DNA of 64,000 nt from Mycobacterium botniense (GCF_010723305.1 NZ_BLKW01000004.1:1240001-1304000); one strand, 5' to 3'. Counted from the first letter of the stretch, positions 27,413 through 36,765 are shown. The notes: generated by a model from the sequence alone, not told the origin. Made by a program: numbers and translations.

Positions 27413-27883
27413 GTGCGAGTCGTGGCGATTCATATCGCGCCGGCCCGGCGATTGCCGATGCGCTCGCTCGAAGCCGTTGTCGCCGAAGCGGGGAAAGGGC
27501 TGGTCGGAGACCGCTATCACGGCAGCCGGCACCGGCACGTGACAGTTCAGTCGCTGGAGCTGCTCGACCGTGCGGCGCAGGAGCTCGGGTACGCATTTGA
27601 CTGCGGCGCCACCCGCCGTAATCTCACGGTCGACACCGGCGAGATTCCCGCGCAACCCGGCACCAGGATTGTGATCGGTGAGGTGGAGCTCGAGGTTGTG
27701 CGTGTGGCAGCCCCGTGCAAGCTACTCGACGACGCGATAGGTTCTGGCGCCGCCACGGCGTTGCGTCGGCGGGCGGGCTCGGCATGTCGGGCGCTCACCT
27801 CAGGCACGATCCGCGTGGGAGACGCCGTCAGCGTGCGGCCGCCGGCGACGACACATCCGGATATGTCCGGTTATCGGGTGTAA
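27413..27883 (+). CDS. MOSC-domain protein
   Basis: A 156-residue MOSC protein of the YiiM/MOSC-only type. These proteins bind molybdenum cofactor or handle sulfur in molybdoenzymes. The family pattern is GKGLVGDRYHGS, HVTVQSLELLD, CGATRRNLTVDTGEI and a Cys in VRVAAPCKLLDD, the position expected to bind sulfur or cofactor. GTG start at 27413. It is convergent with the ArsB-like gene, with a 101-base gap. Confidence 0.82.
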   Translation: MRVVAIHIAPARRLPMRSLEAVVAEAGKGLVGDRYHGSRHRHVTVQSLELLDRAAQELGYAFDCGATRRNLTVDTGEIPAQPGTRIVIGEVELEVVRVAAPCKLLDDAIGSGAATALRRRAGSACRALTSGTIRVGDAVSVRPPATTHPDMSGYRV

Positions 27884-27984
27884 ATCGTCGTTGTCAGCGA
27901 GTGCATCAATCCGCGTCATCGACCCGGCCGTCGACACCGATTGTGCCGCAGCTGTTCTGGTGGCGCCGCCTCCTTGCCGGGGTA

Positions 27985-29244
27985 TCAGCTTCCGAACAGG
28001 TGCAGCGACGCCCATAACGCCACCAGCGCGGCGAGAAGTGCCGCTGGTGTGGTGAGCACGCTAAGTCGGGTGAATTCGGTCAGGCTGGTGGCGTGGTCAT
28101 GCTGGTGCAGGACACGTCGCCACAACATGGTGGCAAGTGAGCCGGTGTAGGTGAGATTAGGGCCGATGTTGACCCCGATCAGCACAGCGAGCACTGCTGC
28201 GGGGCCGCCCGCGGCGGTCAGGGGCAGCAAGACCAGCACCGCGGGCAGGTTGCTGATCAGGTTGGCGGCCACTGCGGCCACCGCGGCGATGCCGAGCAAT
28301 CCGGTCAGCCCGCCGGTGTGGGGTAGCCACCCGTCAATCGTGTCATCGAGGCCGTTGTCGATGACCGCGTGGACCACGAGAGCCAGGGCCAGCACAAACG
28401 CCAAAAACGGCGGGTCAGCGGCACCGATGATCGAGGTTAGCCGCAGCCGCCGGCACCGGATGGCGCGTGCGGTCATGACCAGCGCTCCTGCCGCTGCCGC
28501 CCACGCCGGGTTCACACCGAGTGTTGAGGTGATGGCGAACCCGGCCAGGGTGGCGCTCAAGGTGGCGAGGGCAAACCATGGCGGCGCGCTGGGCTCGGGG
28601 GTCTCTGACGGGGCCGGTGCAGCGACGAGATCCCGGCGGAAGAAATAGCGGAACACCGCGAATTCGGTAATTATCGCGATGAGCCAGGGCAGCGCCATCA
28701 GACTCGCGAACCGGAGAAAACTCAACCCGCTGGCGTGAAAGGCCAACAAGTTGGTCAGGTTGGAGACGGGCAGCAACAGCGAGCCGGTGTTGGAGAGATG
28801 GGTACAGGCATAAACGTGGGGACGAGCCCGCGCTGCCAGGCGGGCAGCGGTCGCGAACACGACCGGGGTTAGCAGCACCACGGTGGCGTCGAGGCTGAAC
28901 ACCGCGGTCACCAGCGAGGCCACCACGAACACCGACGTCAGCAGCCGGTCCGGCTGGCCCCGCGCCATGCGCGCCATCGCGGTTCCGCACCAGCTGAACA
29001 GGCCCTCGTGGGCGCACAGCCGGGCCAACACCAGCACTGCGGCTAAAAATCCGATGACCGGTGCCAGCTCGGTGAGCTCGCTGCAGGCGTCGGTCGGCGA
29101 GATCACCCCAACGGTGACCAGAATCGAGGCTACGGGCACGGCGATGACGGCCTCGGACCAGCCGAAGGGGCGAATCACCGCCCACGCCAACACCGTCAGC
29201 AACCCGGCAACTGACCACGTTTCGGCCCCGATCGCGCTCATCAC
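27985..29244 (-). CDS. ArsB/SLC13-type anion transporter
   Basis: A 419-residue membrane protein with 10-11 hydrophobic segments, of the ArsB/NhaD ion-transporter superfamily. The two matching halves carry FSLDATVVLLTPVVFA plus LLPVSNLTNLLAF in the first and ISNLPAVLVLLPL plus GVNIGPNLTYTGSLATMLW in the second. The exact substrate (arsenite or another anion) cannot be read, and no arsR gene is nearby. It is 12 bases downstream of the MFS gene, so it belongs to the PadR-MFS-ArsB operon. Confidence 0.83.
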   Translation of the reverse strand: MMSAIGAETWSVAGLLTVLAWAVIRPFGWSEAVIAVPVASILVTVGVISPTDACSELTELAPVIGFLAAVLVLARLCAHEGLFSWCGTAMARMARGQPDRLLTSVFVVASLVTAVFSLDATVVLLTPVVFATAARLAARARPHVYACTHLSNTGSLLLPVSNLTNLLAFHASGLSFLRFASLMALPWLIAIITEFAVFRYFFRRDLVAAPAPSETPEPSAPPWFALATLSATLAGFAITSTLGVNPAWAAAAGALVMTARAIRCRRLRLTSIIGAADPPFLAFVLALALVVHAVIDNGLDDTIDGWLPHTGGLTGLLGIAAVAAVAANLISNLPAVLVLLPLTAAGGPAAVLAVLIGVNIGPNLTYTGSLATMLWRRVLHQHDHATSLTEFTRLSVLTTPAALLAALVALWASLHLFGS

Positions 29245-29256
29245 AGTCGTCCCCGA

Positions 29257-30543
29257 CTACTCGGCCGGCGAATGCGTCACACCGGGTTCGCAACCCGCGC
29301 TCGTCATCTCAGCGGCGCGCGCAGTGGTACCGGGTTGCAGCACCGAGCGGTACTTGACCCAAATGACCAGTGCTCCCACCGACAGCGCGCCCAGCACCGT
29401 GAATGTTGTTCGGTAGCCGAATTCTTGGGCGAGGTATCCCCCTAACAAGGGGCTTATCGCCGCGCCGATGCCTTGGGCGGTCAGCACCGCGCCCTGGCCG
29501 GCATTGATGTGGCCGGTGCCGTCCAGTAGCCGGGCCACCAGCCCGGGGACGGCTACCGAGAGCATGCCCGCGCCAATACCGTCGAGGATTTGCACGGGGA
29601 TGACGCCCCATGTGGTGATGATCCCGGCGGCAATGAGCCCGCGGATGGGTAGTGCGGTGAACGCGATCATGATGGCCAGCCAGTAGCCACGGGTTTCAGC
29701 GATGCGCATGGCGCTCAGCGCAGCGCCGATCATCACGGCTTGGGCGATCACGACGGTGCTCGCCACGGTGATAAACGGGTTGGCGTGGGTGGCGACGACG
29801 GCCAGCCCATACAGTGGCAGCATCGCGGCGTTGCCGAGGTGAAACAGGGTGACCGCGCCCGCTAGCGCCAGCAGTGGAGGAGATTCGACCAGCGCCTGCA
29901 GTCCTCTGCGGCGATTCTGGTGGTGGTCGGTTGTGATAGCGCCGCGCGCGGCTTGGTGGTCGATGCGGCGGGCCGGGATCATCAGCACCGCGGTGATGGT
30001 GATCAGTGCGAACAGGGCAGCTAACCAGAACACCGCGGCAAATCCATAGCGCCAGCCCAGCAACCCGGACAGCGCCGCGCCGGCCATGTTGCCCGCGTGG
30101 TTGTAGGCCTGATTACGGCCGTTTTGGGCGGTGAACCCGGCTTGGCGAACCACACCAAGGGTGATGCCGATCACCGCGGGGCCGAGCACCGCGCCGGCGA
30201 TCGCGGTGGCTGCCTGCGCGCCCGCAACAACCCAGAATTGCCGTGACAGCAGGATCAGGCCTGAGGCGGCGACGGTGAAGACACCGGCGACGATGACGGT
30301 GGCCCGTTTACGGGTGGTGGCATCGATCAACGCCCCCGCTGGGGTGGTTGCCACCAGCCCGGCGATTCCGCCGATGGCGGTGACAGTGCCGATGGCCCCG
30401 GTGGCCCAGCCACGGCCGGCCAGCAGCACCCCCAAAAACGGGCCGATACCTGCGTGCATGTCAGCCATGAAGAAATTCACCGCCAACAGCGCGGCGCGAT
30501 CGCGGGCCCGGCTCGCCGGTGCTGAACGGTCTGGTGTTACCAC
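29257..30543 (-). CDS. MFS transporter, copy 1 of the MFS/PadR cassette
   Basis: A 428-residue, 12-helix major facilitator. The motif-A loop reads GALIDATTRKRA between helices 2 and 3, and the second half has GVIPVQILDGIGAGMLSVAVPG. It shares the order and several stretches of copy 2 (35346-36713), including LLDGVGAG-like and HxGNAAMLPL segments. I place the start at the GTG at 30543, eight bases after an AAAGGA site; an ATG at 30615 would add 24 low-complexity residues. Substrate unknown; drug or sugar efflux is typical. It lies between the PadR and ArsB-like genes in one operon. Confidence 0.85.
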   Translation of the reverse strand: MVTPDRSAPASRARDRAALLAVNFFMADMHAGIGPFLGVLLAGRGWATGAIGTVTAIGGIAGLVATTPAGALIDATTRKRATVIVAGVFTVAASGLILLSRQFWVVAGAQAATAIAGAVLGPAVIGITLGVVRQAGFTAQNGRNQAYNHAGNMAGAALSGLLGWRYGFAAVFWLAALFALITITAVLMIPARRIDHQAARGAITTDHHQNRRRGLQALVESPPLLALAGAVTLFHLGNAAMLPLYGLAVVATHANPFITVASTVVIAQAVMIGAALSAMRIAETRGYWLAIMIAFTALPIRGLIAAGIITTWGVIPVQILDGIGAGMLSVAVPGLVARLLDGTGHINAGQGAVLTAQGIGAAISPLLGGYLAQEFGYRTTFTVLGALSVGALVIWVKYRSVLQPGTTARAAEMTSAGCEPGVTHSPAE

Positions 30544-30680
30544 TGGGCTGGTCCTTTCTCGCATGCTTGAGGACAGCGGCGGTGCCGGGGCGGGCCGGAG
30601 TGCTGTCATGCCCAACCGGTTTGTGGGGAGGCTTTCCGGCGAGCCGCAGGATGGGGAGCCGGGCTCAGCACCGCGCCCTG

Positions 30681-31535
30681 TTAGTCGGATTCGGCGAGCA
30701 GGGTGTAAATGTCGCGGCGGGCGTTTTTGAGGATGGTGACGACGCGCTGCAGTTGGTCCGGAGCGGTCGCGTAGACGGCCCGCACCGCGCCGATTAACTC
30801 ATCCAACAGCTCCCGCAGGTTCACGTGAGCGGAGTCGACCGCTTCGGCGATCTGCGTCCATGGCGGGGTTTTGATCGTCGCGGCGGCGGCGCGCCCCTTG
30901 TCGGTCAACTCGAAAAGCTTTTGGCTCCCCCGGCTTTCGGAACCGACGATCAGTCCCTCCTCGTCGAGCAGCTGCAGCGTCGGGTATATCGAGCCGGGGC
31001 TGGGCCGCCACAAATCGTGAGTGCGTGCGGCGATTTCCTGGATCATCTCGTAGCCATGCATGGGGCGCTCGCTGAGCAGCGCCAAGATGGCCGCGCGAAC
31101 ATCACCACGGCGCCCGCGGCGACCGGTGGCCGACCCGCGCCGGGTACCGCGGGCGCCTGGGCCGAAGTCGAATCCGAAACCGGCGCCGGGCCCGAGACCA
31201 AGGCCGGCGCTGGGCCGCAGGTCAACATCCCACCCGGGGCCGGCGGGGCCATGGCCGTGAGGCGGCGGAGGGTGGCCGGGATGTTTTTTCGGCCCGGGAA
31301 CCTTCTTCCCCGGCACCTTTTTGCCAGGAGCTTTCTTTGGGGCGGGCCGGTGCTCCCGGGGTGGCCGAGCGGGGCCCGGCGTGGAGCCCGGGGCGAGCCT
31401 GGGACGAGGGTCATGGCCGGGGCCGGGGTGATGCGCGCGGCCGTATCCGGCTTCCCCATCGGGTTCGGGTCTGACGCCCTTCTCATCGGACTCCCCGTGG
31501 ACCCGGCGGTCGTCCGGCGATGGTATTTCACTCAT
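30681..31535 (-). CDS. PadR-family regulator, copy 1, with basic Gly/Pro/Lys N-terminus
   Basis: A 284-residue PadR regulator. The winged helix is at about 145-225: GDVRAAILALLSERPMHGYE, PSPGSIYPTLQLLDEEGLIV and FELTDKGRAA. A C-terminal dimerisation helix follows. The first ~140 residues are unusual for PadR: Gly/Pro-rich with the lysine repeat KKAPGKKVPGKKVPGPKKH, likely to bind DNA or RNA without sequence specificity. It starts at the ATG at 31535 after an AT-rich inverted repeat (31574-31595) and heads the PadR-MFS-ArsB operon, so autorepression is likely. Confidence 0.88.
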   Translation of the reverse strand: MSEIPSPDDRRVHGESDEKGVRPEPDGEAGYGRAHHPGPGHDPRPRLAPGSTPGPARPPREHRPAPKKAPGKKVPGKKVPGPKKHPGHPPPPHGHGPAGPGWDVDLRPSAGLGLGPGAGFGFDFGPGARGTRRGSATGRRGRRGDVRAAILALLSERPMHGYEMIQEIAARTHDLWRPSPGSIYPTLQLLDEEGLIVGSESRGSQKLFELTDKGRAAAATIKTPPWTQIAEAVDSAHVNLRELLDELIGAVRAVYATAPDQLQRVVTILKNARRDIYTLLAESD

Positions 31536-31573
31536 GGTCGCCTCCCGCAGCCGCAGCACACTTGCGATATGAA

Positions 31574-31595
31574 ACGATATATCTATTAATATCGT
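31574..31595. promoter_or_regulatory. Inverted repeat ACGATAT-N8-ATATCGT, probable PadR operator
   Basis: Perfect 7-base arms with an 8-base AT-rich spacer lie 39-60 bases upstream of the first padR ATG. An additional ATATG/CGATAT half-site is just outside (31566-31580). PadR operators are commonly ATGT/ATAT-type dyads overlapping the promoter, so autoregulation is the simplest reading. Confidence 0.65.
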
Positions 31596-31709
31596 ATTGC
31601 AAGCACGGTGTGGAGGCTCAGTGCAGGCGGTGCTGGTGTCATCCCTTTCGGGGGTGCGCATGGCACAAGCGAGGTCAGGGCCGCCGGCGACGCCCGGGAG
31701 CGGCGTGGG

Positions 31710-33983
31710 TCAGTGCGTCAAGGTCAGTGCGTCAATGCGATAGTGGCCAGCAGTCCAGGGTGCAGTACTGGGGCTAGGTGTCAGCGTAACCGTGACAAGG
31801 GCTTTGCCTGCGGTGAGCGACTCAGGCACGAGGTATGCGTCCTCTAGCCAGCGGTGGGAGGTATTGCTGCGTGGCTGTAACCAGTTCCCGGCAGGTGCGC
31901 CGTCAAGGGCGACATCTGCCGATTGATAGCCGTCTCCCTGGTCAGACATGCGGCGCAGCACGATGCCGTGGTTGTCCGGGCCGATCAGGACGTGGAATGT
32001 GATCGTGTCGCGGGTGAAGCGCACGAACCCGATGACGGGGCGGGTGTCCTCGCTCCCCTCGTACTCGCTGATCAGCATGTGCTCGGTGGCGGCACCGTCG
32101 GTGTAGCCGTGCAGCAGCCGGCTGACCGGATCGGCGGGGTTGATGTCGTCGCTGCGTGTCATGGTGTCGTTCGGTTGCGTGTAGAGGAATGCGGTTGAGC
32201 TGTAATACGGTTGAACCAGATTGCGTTTGCCGTGTTCGATGCCGAAGCGGATGCCGGAGTGGTAGTCGATGGCGTCGGCAAGCAGCAGCCGGTAGGCGGC
32301 AACGCAGTAGTCTGTGCACCCGTTCGTGGCCACGCGGTGGTCGGGTTGGCCGGTGAGCGGAGCGCTATAGCGGCTGCCGTTGTTGAAGTACCAGCCACCC
32401 TCGTAAAAGTCCTCCGTGCCGGTGCCGTACCACTGCGGCGACGCGGAGCCGTCCGTGTACACGCGCTCGGCACCTTCCAGGAAGTACGGGGCTTCGGCGC
32501 TGAACGACGTTGTGATCCGGGAACCACGCATGGTGTGGCTGACGCCGACGAATTTGCCGTGGCCCTGCTCGTCGGCGAACAACCAGTCCTGGCCGAGAAT
32601 CGTTGGTCCGGCATGCGAGCGGGCGGTGAAGTAGCCGGCGCGGCCGCTGGCCAGCGCGGGTGCCCATTGCGGGTCGGGTGTGGTCGCGACCTCGCTGTCG
32701 AGCCCGGGGACGGGGTCGTCGGTGGTGTTGACGAGACAGATGCGGGCAGAGCGGGCGAAGGGCATCGGCCACCATTCCGCCAGCGACACCGGTCCCCCGG
32801 CTTGTGGGATGGTGGCGAACATCAGCGATCGCACGGTGCTGACACCCAGCCCGGCGCCGAAGAATTCCCCAACTGGGGAGTCGACCATGGTTCGTCCGTC
32901 GAACTCGATGCGCAGCCGCACGCCGGCCAGGAGCTGATCTGCCGATTCTGGTAGTTGCAGCCGCAGCGCCGAGATCATGCCCGGTCCCGCCGGTTCGGCG
33001 ACCGTGAGCTCGGTATGGGCGCCCAGGTCGACGCTCCGACGGTCATGGATGAGTCCGGGCATTTCCGGTTTGGGATCCATGGTGCCCGCCGCGCCGAGCA
33101 TGGCGAGTACGTCGAGCGCGGGATCGGAGGGCGAGAAAGTGCTCACGCCGTCGGCCGTTGCGAACTTGCGATAGTCGATGTGGTAGTACTCCACATTCGA
33201 TGTGACACTGATCCGCATCGACTGCCGGTACGGCATCGGCACCTTGACGTACACGCCCCCCGGCGACTGCGCGGCGTTGGCCACCAGAGGCCACCGGAAT
33301 GGCGCACCCAGCGCACCGTCGACCAATGCTTGCACCGGGGCGTCTACGACTGGGTTTCCATCTAGCTCAATGCGGATCGTTCCCAACGCACGCACATTGC
33401 CGCCGTCGCGGGTGAACCAGATCGAATCAACCTCGCCGGCACCGCGATCCTCGGCGATCACACAACCGGCACCACCGGAAGCCAGACAGCCACCGGTACC
33501 GTTGCGATTACCGGTGGACACGTCGAAATCTCCGCCGCTGCGATCGAAACTTGACACCTGCAGGGTTTGCGTGTCGGCGCTCAGATACGGCAACCGATCC
33601 AATCGGCGGTAGGTATCCCAGCCCACCAACCGTGTGCCGAGTTCTGGGATCACCGGCTCAGCGGGCGCCGCGCTTGCAGGACCCATGGCGGCACTCCCCA
33701 GCAGCGGTACCGCGAACATCGTCGACAACGCCCGGACCACCTCCGGCATAGCACCGAAGGCTACTTTCCCCTGAGGTTTCCCCCGGGGTTTCCCCTGAGG
33801 TTTCCCCCGGGGTTTCCCCTGAGGTTTCCCCCGGGGTTTCCCCTGAGGTTTCCCCCGGGGTTTCCCCGGAGGTTTCCCCCGGGCTGTTACACCGTTCAGG
33901 ATCTGCACTATCGCCGCGATGATGCGGGCCGGCGCCGGTGCCGCGGCGTCGGCCTGACGGCCCGCCGGGGACGTCATTGCCAA
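31710..33983 (-). CDS. Secreted GH172-like (DUF2961) glycoside hydrolase
   Basis: A 757-residue protein. Two DUF2961/GH172-type jelly-roll domains follow a signal-like segment (about 88-107, MFAVPLLGSAAMGPASAA). Recognisable parts are DRGAGEVDSIWFTRDGG, KVPMPYRQSMRI, SLAEWWPMPFARSA and GTGTEDFYEGGWYFN; GH172 catalytic Glu residues fall in such motifs. Known GH172 enzymes act on furanosides, including D-arabinofuranosides of mycobacterial cell walls, so a role in arabinan turnover is possible. The first ~75 residues contain five GKPRGKPQ repeats ahead of the signal. An ATG at 33749 would leave the repeats untranslated and give a normal signal peptide, so the start is uncertain. Confidence 0.78.
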   Translation of the reverse strand: MAMTSPAGRQADAAAPAPARIIAAIVQILNGVTARGKPPGKPRGKPQGKPRGKPQGKPRGKPQGKPRGKPQGKVAFGAMPEVVRALSTMFAVPLLGSAAMGPASAAPAEPVIPELGTRLVGWDTYRRLDRLPYLSADTQTLQVSSFDRSGGDFDVSTGNRNGTGGCLASGGAGCVIAEDRGAGEVDSIWFTRDGGNVRALGTIRIELDGNPVVDAPVQALVDGALGAPFRWPLVANAAQSPGGVYVKVPMPYRQSMRISVTSNVEYYHIDYRKFATADGVSTFSPSDPALDVLAMLGAAGTMDPKPEMPGLIHDRRSVDLGAHTELTVAEPAGPGMISALRLQLPESADQLLAGVRLRIEFDGRTMVDSPVGEFFGAGLGVSTVRSLMFATIPQAGGPVSLAEWWPMPFARSARICLVNTTDDPVPGLDSEVATTPDPQWAPALASGRAGYFTARSHAGPTILGQDWLFADEQGHGKFVGVSHTMRGSRITTSFSAEAPYFLEGAERVYTDGSASPQWYGTGTEDFYEGGWYFNNGSRYSAPLTGQPDHRVATNGCTDYCVAAYRLLLADAIDYHSGIRFGIEHGKRNLVQPYYSSTAFLYTQPNDTMTRSDDINPADPVSRLLHGYTDGAATEHMLISEYEGSEDTRPVIGFVRFTRDTITFHVLIGPDNHGIVLRRMSDQGDGYQSADVALDGAPAGNWLQPRSNTSHRWLEDAYLVPESLTAGKALVTVTLTPSPSTAPWTAGHYRIDALTLTH
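33765..33884. repeat. 24-bp tandem repeat, about five units
   Basis: TTTCCCCTGAGGTTTCCCCC plus GGGG is repeated about five times with almost no variation, encoding GKPRGKPQ on the minus strand near the start of the GH172-like gene. Because 24 is a multiple of three, unit gain or loss would not shift the frame. This is a candidate variable-number repeat. Confidence 0.88.
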
Positions 33984-34131
33984 GACGGGAGATCGTGCGG
34001 GTAGATTTTTGTGCCATAAGGGGCATTCGATCGACCAGGGGGTAGTGCTGCCGGTAACGATGGGTATCGGCTGCCGAGAGGTCTCGGCGAGGATCAGATT
34101 GCGGTCACCATGACCACCAACCCATCCCTGC

Positions 34132-34170
34132 TAACCCGATCAGGAGTGTGCAGTAACCCGATGAGGAGTG
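34132..34170 (+). promoter_or_regulatory. Duplicated ribosome-binding segment
   Basis: TAACCCGATCAGGAGTG (34132-34148) is repeated as TAACCCGATGAGGAGTG (34154-34170), with one difference. The second copy's GAGGAG lies four bases before the ATG at 34173 and serves as its ribosome site. The first copy gives a spare Shine-Dalgarno. Confidence 0.6.
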
Positions 34171-34172
34171 GT

Positions 34173-34484
34173 ATGCGAAGTGTGAAGAGCAAGAAACTCA
34201 TTGCTGGCCCGTTGCTCGCGGGTGTGGTGGGGATGGCCATGGCGGGCTTTGGTGTCCCGGCAGCGAGTGCGGACCCGCCGCCGGGGCCGTGGCAACCCGG
34301 ACCGCCACCGCCTGGACCGATGGGGCCGTGGCAACCCGGACCGCCACCACCTGGACCGATGGGGCCGTGGCAACCCGGACCGCCACCACCGCCGGAACCG
34401 TTCGGACCGCCGCCCCCGCCCCCACCGTTCGGACCGCCGCCCCCGCCGGCACCGTTCGGACCGCCGCCCCCGCCGGGTTTTTAA
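34173..34484 (+). CDS. Secreted proline-rich repeat protein
   Basis: A 103-residue exported protein. The signal peptide (residues 1-34) has a basic RSVKSKK start and ends PAASADPP. The mature part consists of GPWQPGPPPPGPM units (three) and FGPPPPPP units (three), an extended polyproline rod. Such small proline-rich secreted proteins are common in mycobacteria and thought to be cell-wall associated. The upstream ATGs at 34110 and 34161 are less likely starts. Confidence 0.7.
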   Translation: MRSVKSKKLIAGPLLAGVVGMAMAGFGVPAASADPPPGPWQPGPPPPGPMGPWQPGPPPPGPMGPWQPGPPPPPEPFGPPPPPPPFGPPPPPAPFGPPPPPGF

Positions 34485-34596
34485 CGCCGTCGCGCTACGG
34501 CACCTGGTTGTCCGCCTCAATCGAGGTGGTTGGGGCGGACAACCGGGTGTACCCGTACCTCGCAACACGGGCTGCCGGTCGCCCGTTGCCTGGTCC

Positions 34597-34938
34597 TCAA
34601 TCGGCCTCGGTCGCCCCTCCCACGAACCCGCGGCACGGATGCACTTCGACGGTGAAGATCCCGGCGGCCACTGCCGGGTCCTCGTTCATCAGCGCAACGG
34701 TGTCATCGACCGTGCCAGTTAACACCCGGATGCCCCAAAGATCTGAGTCATCGAGCACGACCAAAGTCGCTGCGAGCACACCGGCATCGCGCAGGCCAAA
34801 GTTGCGCCGCGCGTGCTCCCACATCAGCGACGGTGCCGATTCATCTGAGGAATTCGGCCCGGGTTTGAGGATGACGAGGCTATACGGCCGCGCATTGATC
34901 ATTTGTTGGTTCATCTCGTCGTCGGTGAAAGTTTTCAT
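34597..34938 (-). CDS. YCII-like small protein
   Basis: A 113-residue alpha/beta protein with a dimeric ferredoxin-like YCII pattern: helix WEHARRNFGLRDAGVLAATL, then LWGIRVLTGTVDDTVALMNE and DPAVAAGIFTVEVHPCRGF. It is cytoplasmic. The ATG at 34938 follows an AGGGACGG-type ribosome site; the frame open to 35295 is Arg-rich and unlikely. YCII proteins act in diverse small-molecule reactions, and the substrate is unknown. Confidence 0.7.
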   Translation of the reverse strand: MKTFTDDEMNQQMINARPYSLVILKPGPNSSDESAPSLMWEHARRNFGLRDAGVLAATLVVLDDSDLWGIRVLTGTVDDTVALMNEDPAVAAGIFTVEVHPCRGFVGGATEAD

Positions 34939-35345
34939 CCACCGTCCCTTTCTGCAGACCGGCCGAGCCTGTCGCCCCACGTCAGCCAGTCGGCGGGTGA
35001 GCCGTTGTTCGCTCCCGCAGCCGGCCTGGTGGTCGTAATCCTGCTTACCAGCTGATCGGCGCAACTGCTCCAGGCCAGCGCTGGGTGAATCCCAGCTACC
35101 GTCAGCTGGCAAGATCAATCCCCCGGCACAGCGTGAGCGGGCGGGCCGAAATCGTCGCCGAATGCGTGTCTGCGCGACGTGTAGCGGTGGGCTGATCAGG
35201 TCCGACGGCACAACCCGGGCGTGGGTCTTCAGATCTATTTCATCTTCGCTGGCTACCGTGGGCCGAACGACACCAATCCAGACCGGGAGTCCCATGACGA
35301 GCTACCCACCAATCGACACGGGCCCGAACCAACCCGCATCCAGCG

Positions 35346-36713
35346 ATGCCGGACATCGCTGACGTGCTTCCACGGCGAATATCACACGCCCTGGACTTAC
35401 TCAGTTTCTCATTGGCCGATGTTCGTGATGGTCTAGGTCCGTACCTGTCGATCTACCTGCTGCTGACCCACCATTGGGACCAGGCCTCGATCGGCTTTGT
35501 CATGGCGGTCGGCGGTATCGCGGCGATCATCGCGCAGACGCCGGTCGGCGCCTTGGTCGACCGCACAACCGCGAAGCGGGCGCTGATCATCGCCGCTGCA
35601 GCGGCGGTCAGTGCCAGCGCTTTGGCGATGCCGCTGTTTCCCGGCTTTTCTTCGATCTCGTTCCTGCAAGCGGCCACGGGGATCGCGGGCTCGGTTTTCG
35701 CGCCGGCATTGGCCGCGATCACGCTCGGGATTGTCGGTCCCCGATTTTTCTCCCGGCGAGTTGGCCGCAACGAGTCGTTCCGACATGCCGGAACTGCGGC
35801 GACCGCTGCTGCTGCCGGTGGACTGGCTTATTTCACCGGTCCCGTGGTGGTGTTTTGGGTGCTGGCGGGGATGGCGGTGATCAGTGTGCTGGCAACCCTG
35901 CGGATCCCGCGGGAAGCGATCGACCACGACATGGCACGCGGTATGGACCTCACCCCGGCTGGGCCGCCGAGACAACCCTCGCGGTTCGCGGTGTTGCTGC
36001 ACAACCGCAGATTGATGATTTTCGCCGTCGTTGTGGTGGTCTTTCATTTCGCCAACGCGGCCATGCTGCCGCTGGTGGGCCAAGAGCTGGCGCTGCACAA
36101 CAAAGGCATCGGCACGGCGCTGATGTCGGTGTGCATCGTCGCCGCGCAGGCGGTCATGGTCCCGGTGGCGTACATCGCGGGCGCTAAGGCCGATCGGTGG
36201 GGACGAAAGCCGATCTTTTTGACGGGTTTCGCGGTGTTAACGGTTCGTGGCTTGCTCTACGCGATCTCGGACAACTCCTACTGGCTTGTCGGTGTGCAGC
36301 TGCTCGACGGTGTCGGCGCCGGTATTTTCGGGGTCTTATTTCCGCTGATCGTTCAGGACGTTACCCATGGAACCGGGCGTTACAACGTCAGCCTGGCGGC
36401 GATCACCACCGCGTGGGGTGTGGGCTCTTCGCTCTCGAACTTCGCCGCTGGCTGGATCGTGGTCACCGCCGGCTACCACGTGGCATTCGTGACCCTGGGC
36501 GCTATCGCTGCCGCCGGTTTCGTCTTCTACCTGATCGCGATGCCGGAAACACGTGATAGTTCCCGATCGGTCGGCATCCCATCGTCGCAGGACGAGGCTG
36601 ATTGGCGGGTATTGGCCCAGTCACCCCCCAATCGTCACGTGCGGGTAACGGCGCCGGTCGACCGGCCTGGCCGGAGCCATCTGGCGCCCGACCCCAACGG
36701 GGACCGTGACTGA
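35346..36713 (+). CDS. MFS transporter, copy 2 of the MFS/PadR cassette
   Basis: A 455-residue, 12-helix major facilitator with motif A GALVDRTTAKRA and the helix 7-8 counterpart GAKADRWGRKPIF. The second half contains LVGVQLLDGVGAGIFGVLFP, as in copy 1. The last ~45 residues are polar. It precedes the second padR gene by 106 bases on the same strand, whereas copy 1 follows its padR. The gap holds a strong dyad, so padR copy 2 has its own regulated promoter. Confidence 0.86.
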   Translation: MPDIADVLPRRISHALDLLSFSLADVRDGLGPYLSIYLLLTHHWDQASIGFVMAVGGIAAIIAQTPVGALVDRTTAKRALIIAAAAAVSASALAMPLFPGFSSISFLQAATGIAGSVFAPALAAITLGIVGPRFFSRRVGRNESFRHAGTAATAAAAGGLAYFTGPVVVFWVLAGMAVISVLATLRIPREAIDHDMARGMDLTPAGPPRQPSRFAVLLHNRRLMIFAVVVVVFHFANAAMLPLVGQELALHNKGIGTALMSVCIVAAQAVMVPVAYIAGAKADRWGRKPIFLTGFAVLTVRGLLYAISDNSYWLVGVQLLDGVGAGIFGVLFPLIVQDVTHGTGRYNVSLAAITTAWGVGSSLSNFAAGWIVVTAGYHVAFVTLGAIAAAGFVFYLIAMPETRDSSRSVGIPSSQDEADWRVLAQSPPNRHVRVTAPVDRPGRSHLAPDPNGDRD

Positions 36714-36765
36714 GCCGAGCACCCGACCGCCGGAAATTCACCCCAAACCGTTGCATCTCGATAGC

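Noticed and set aside
33765..33884. CRISPR-like short repeat array
   Set aside because: Units are contiguous 24-mers without spacers, in coding frame, and no cas genes are nearby.
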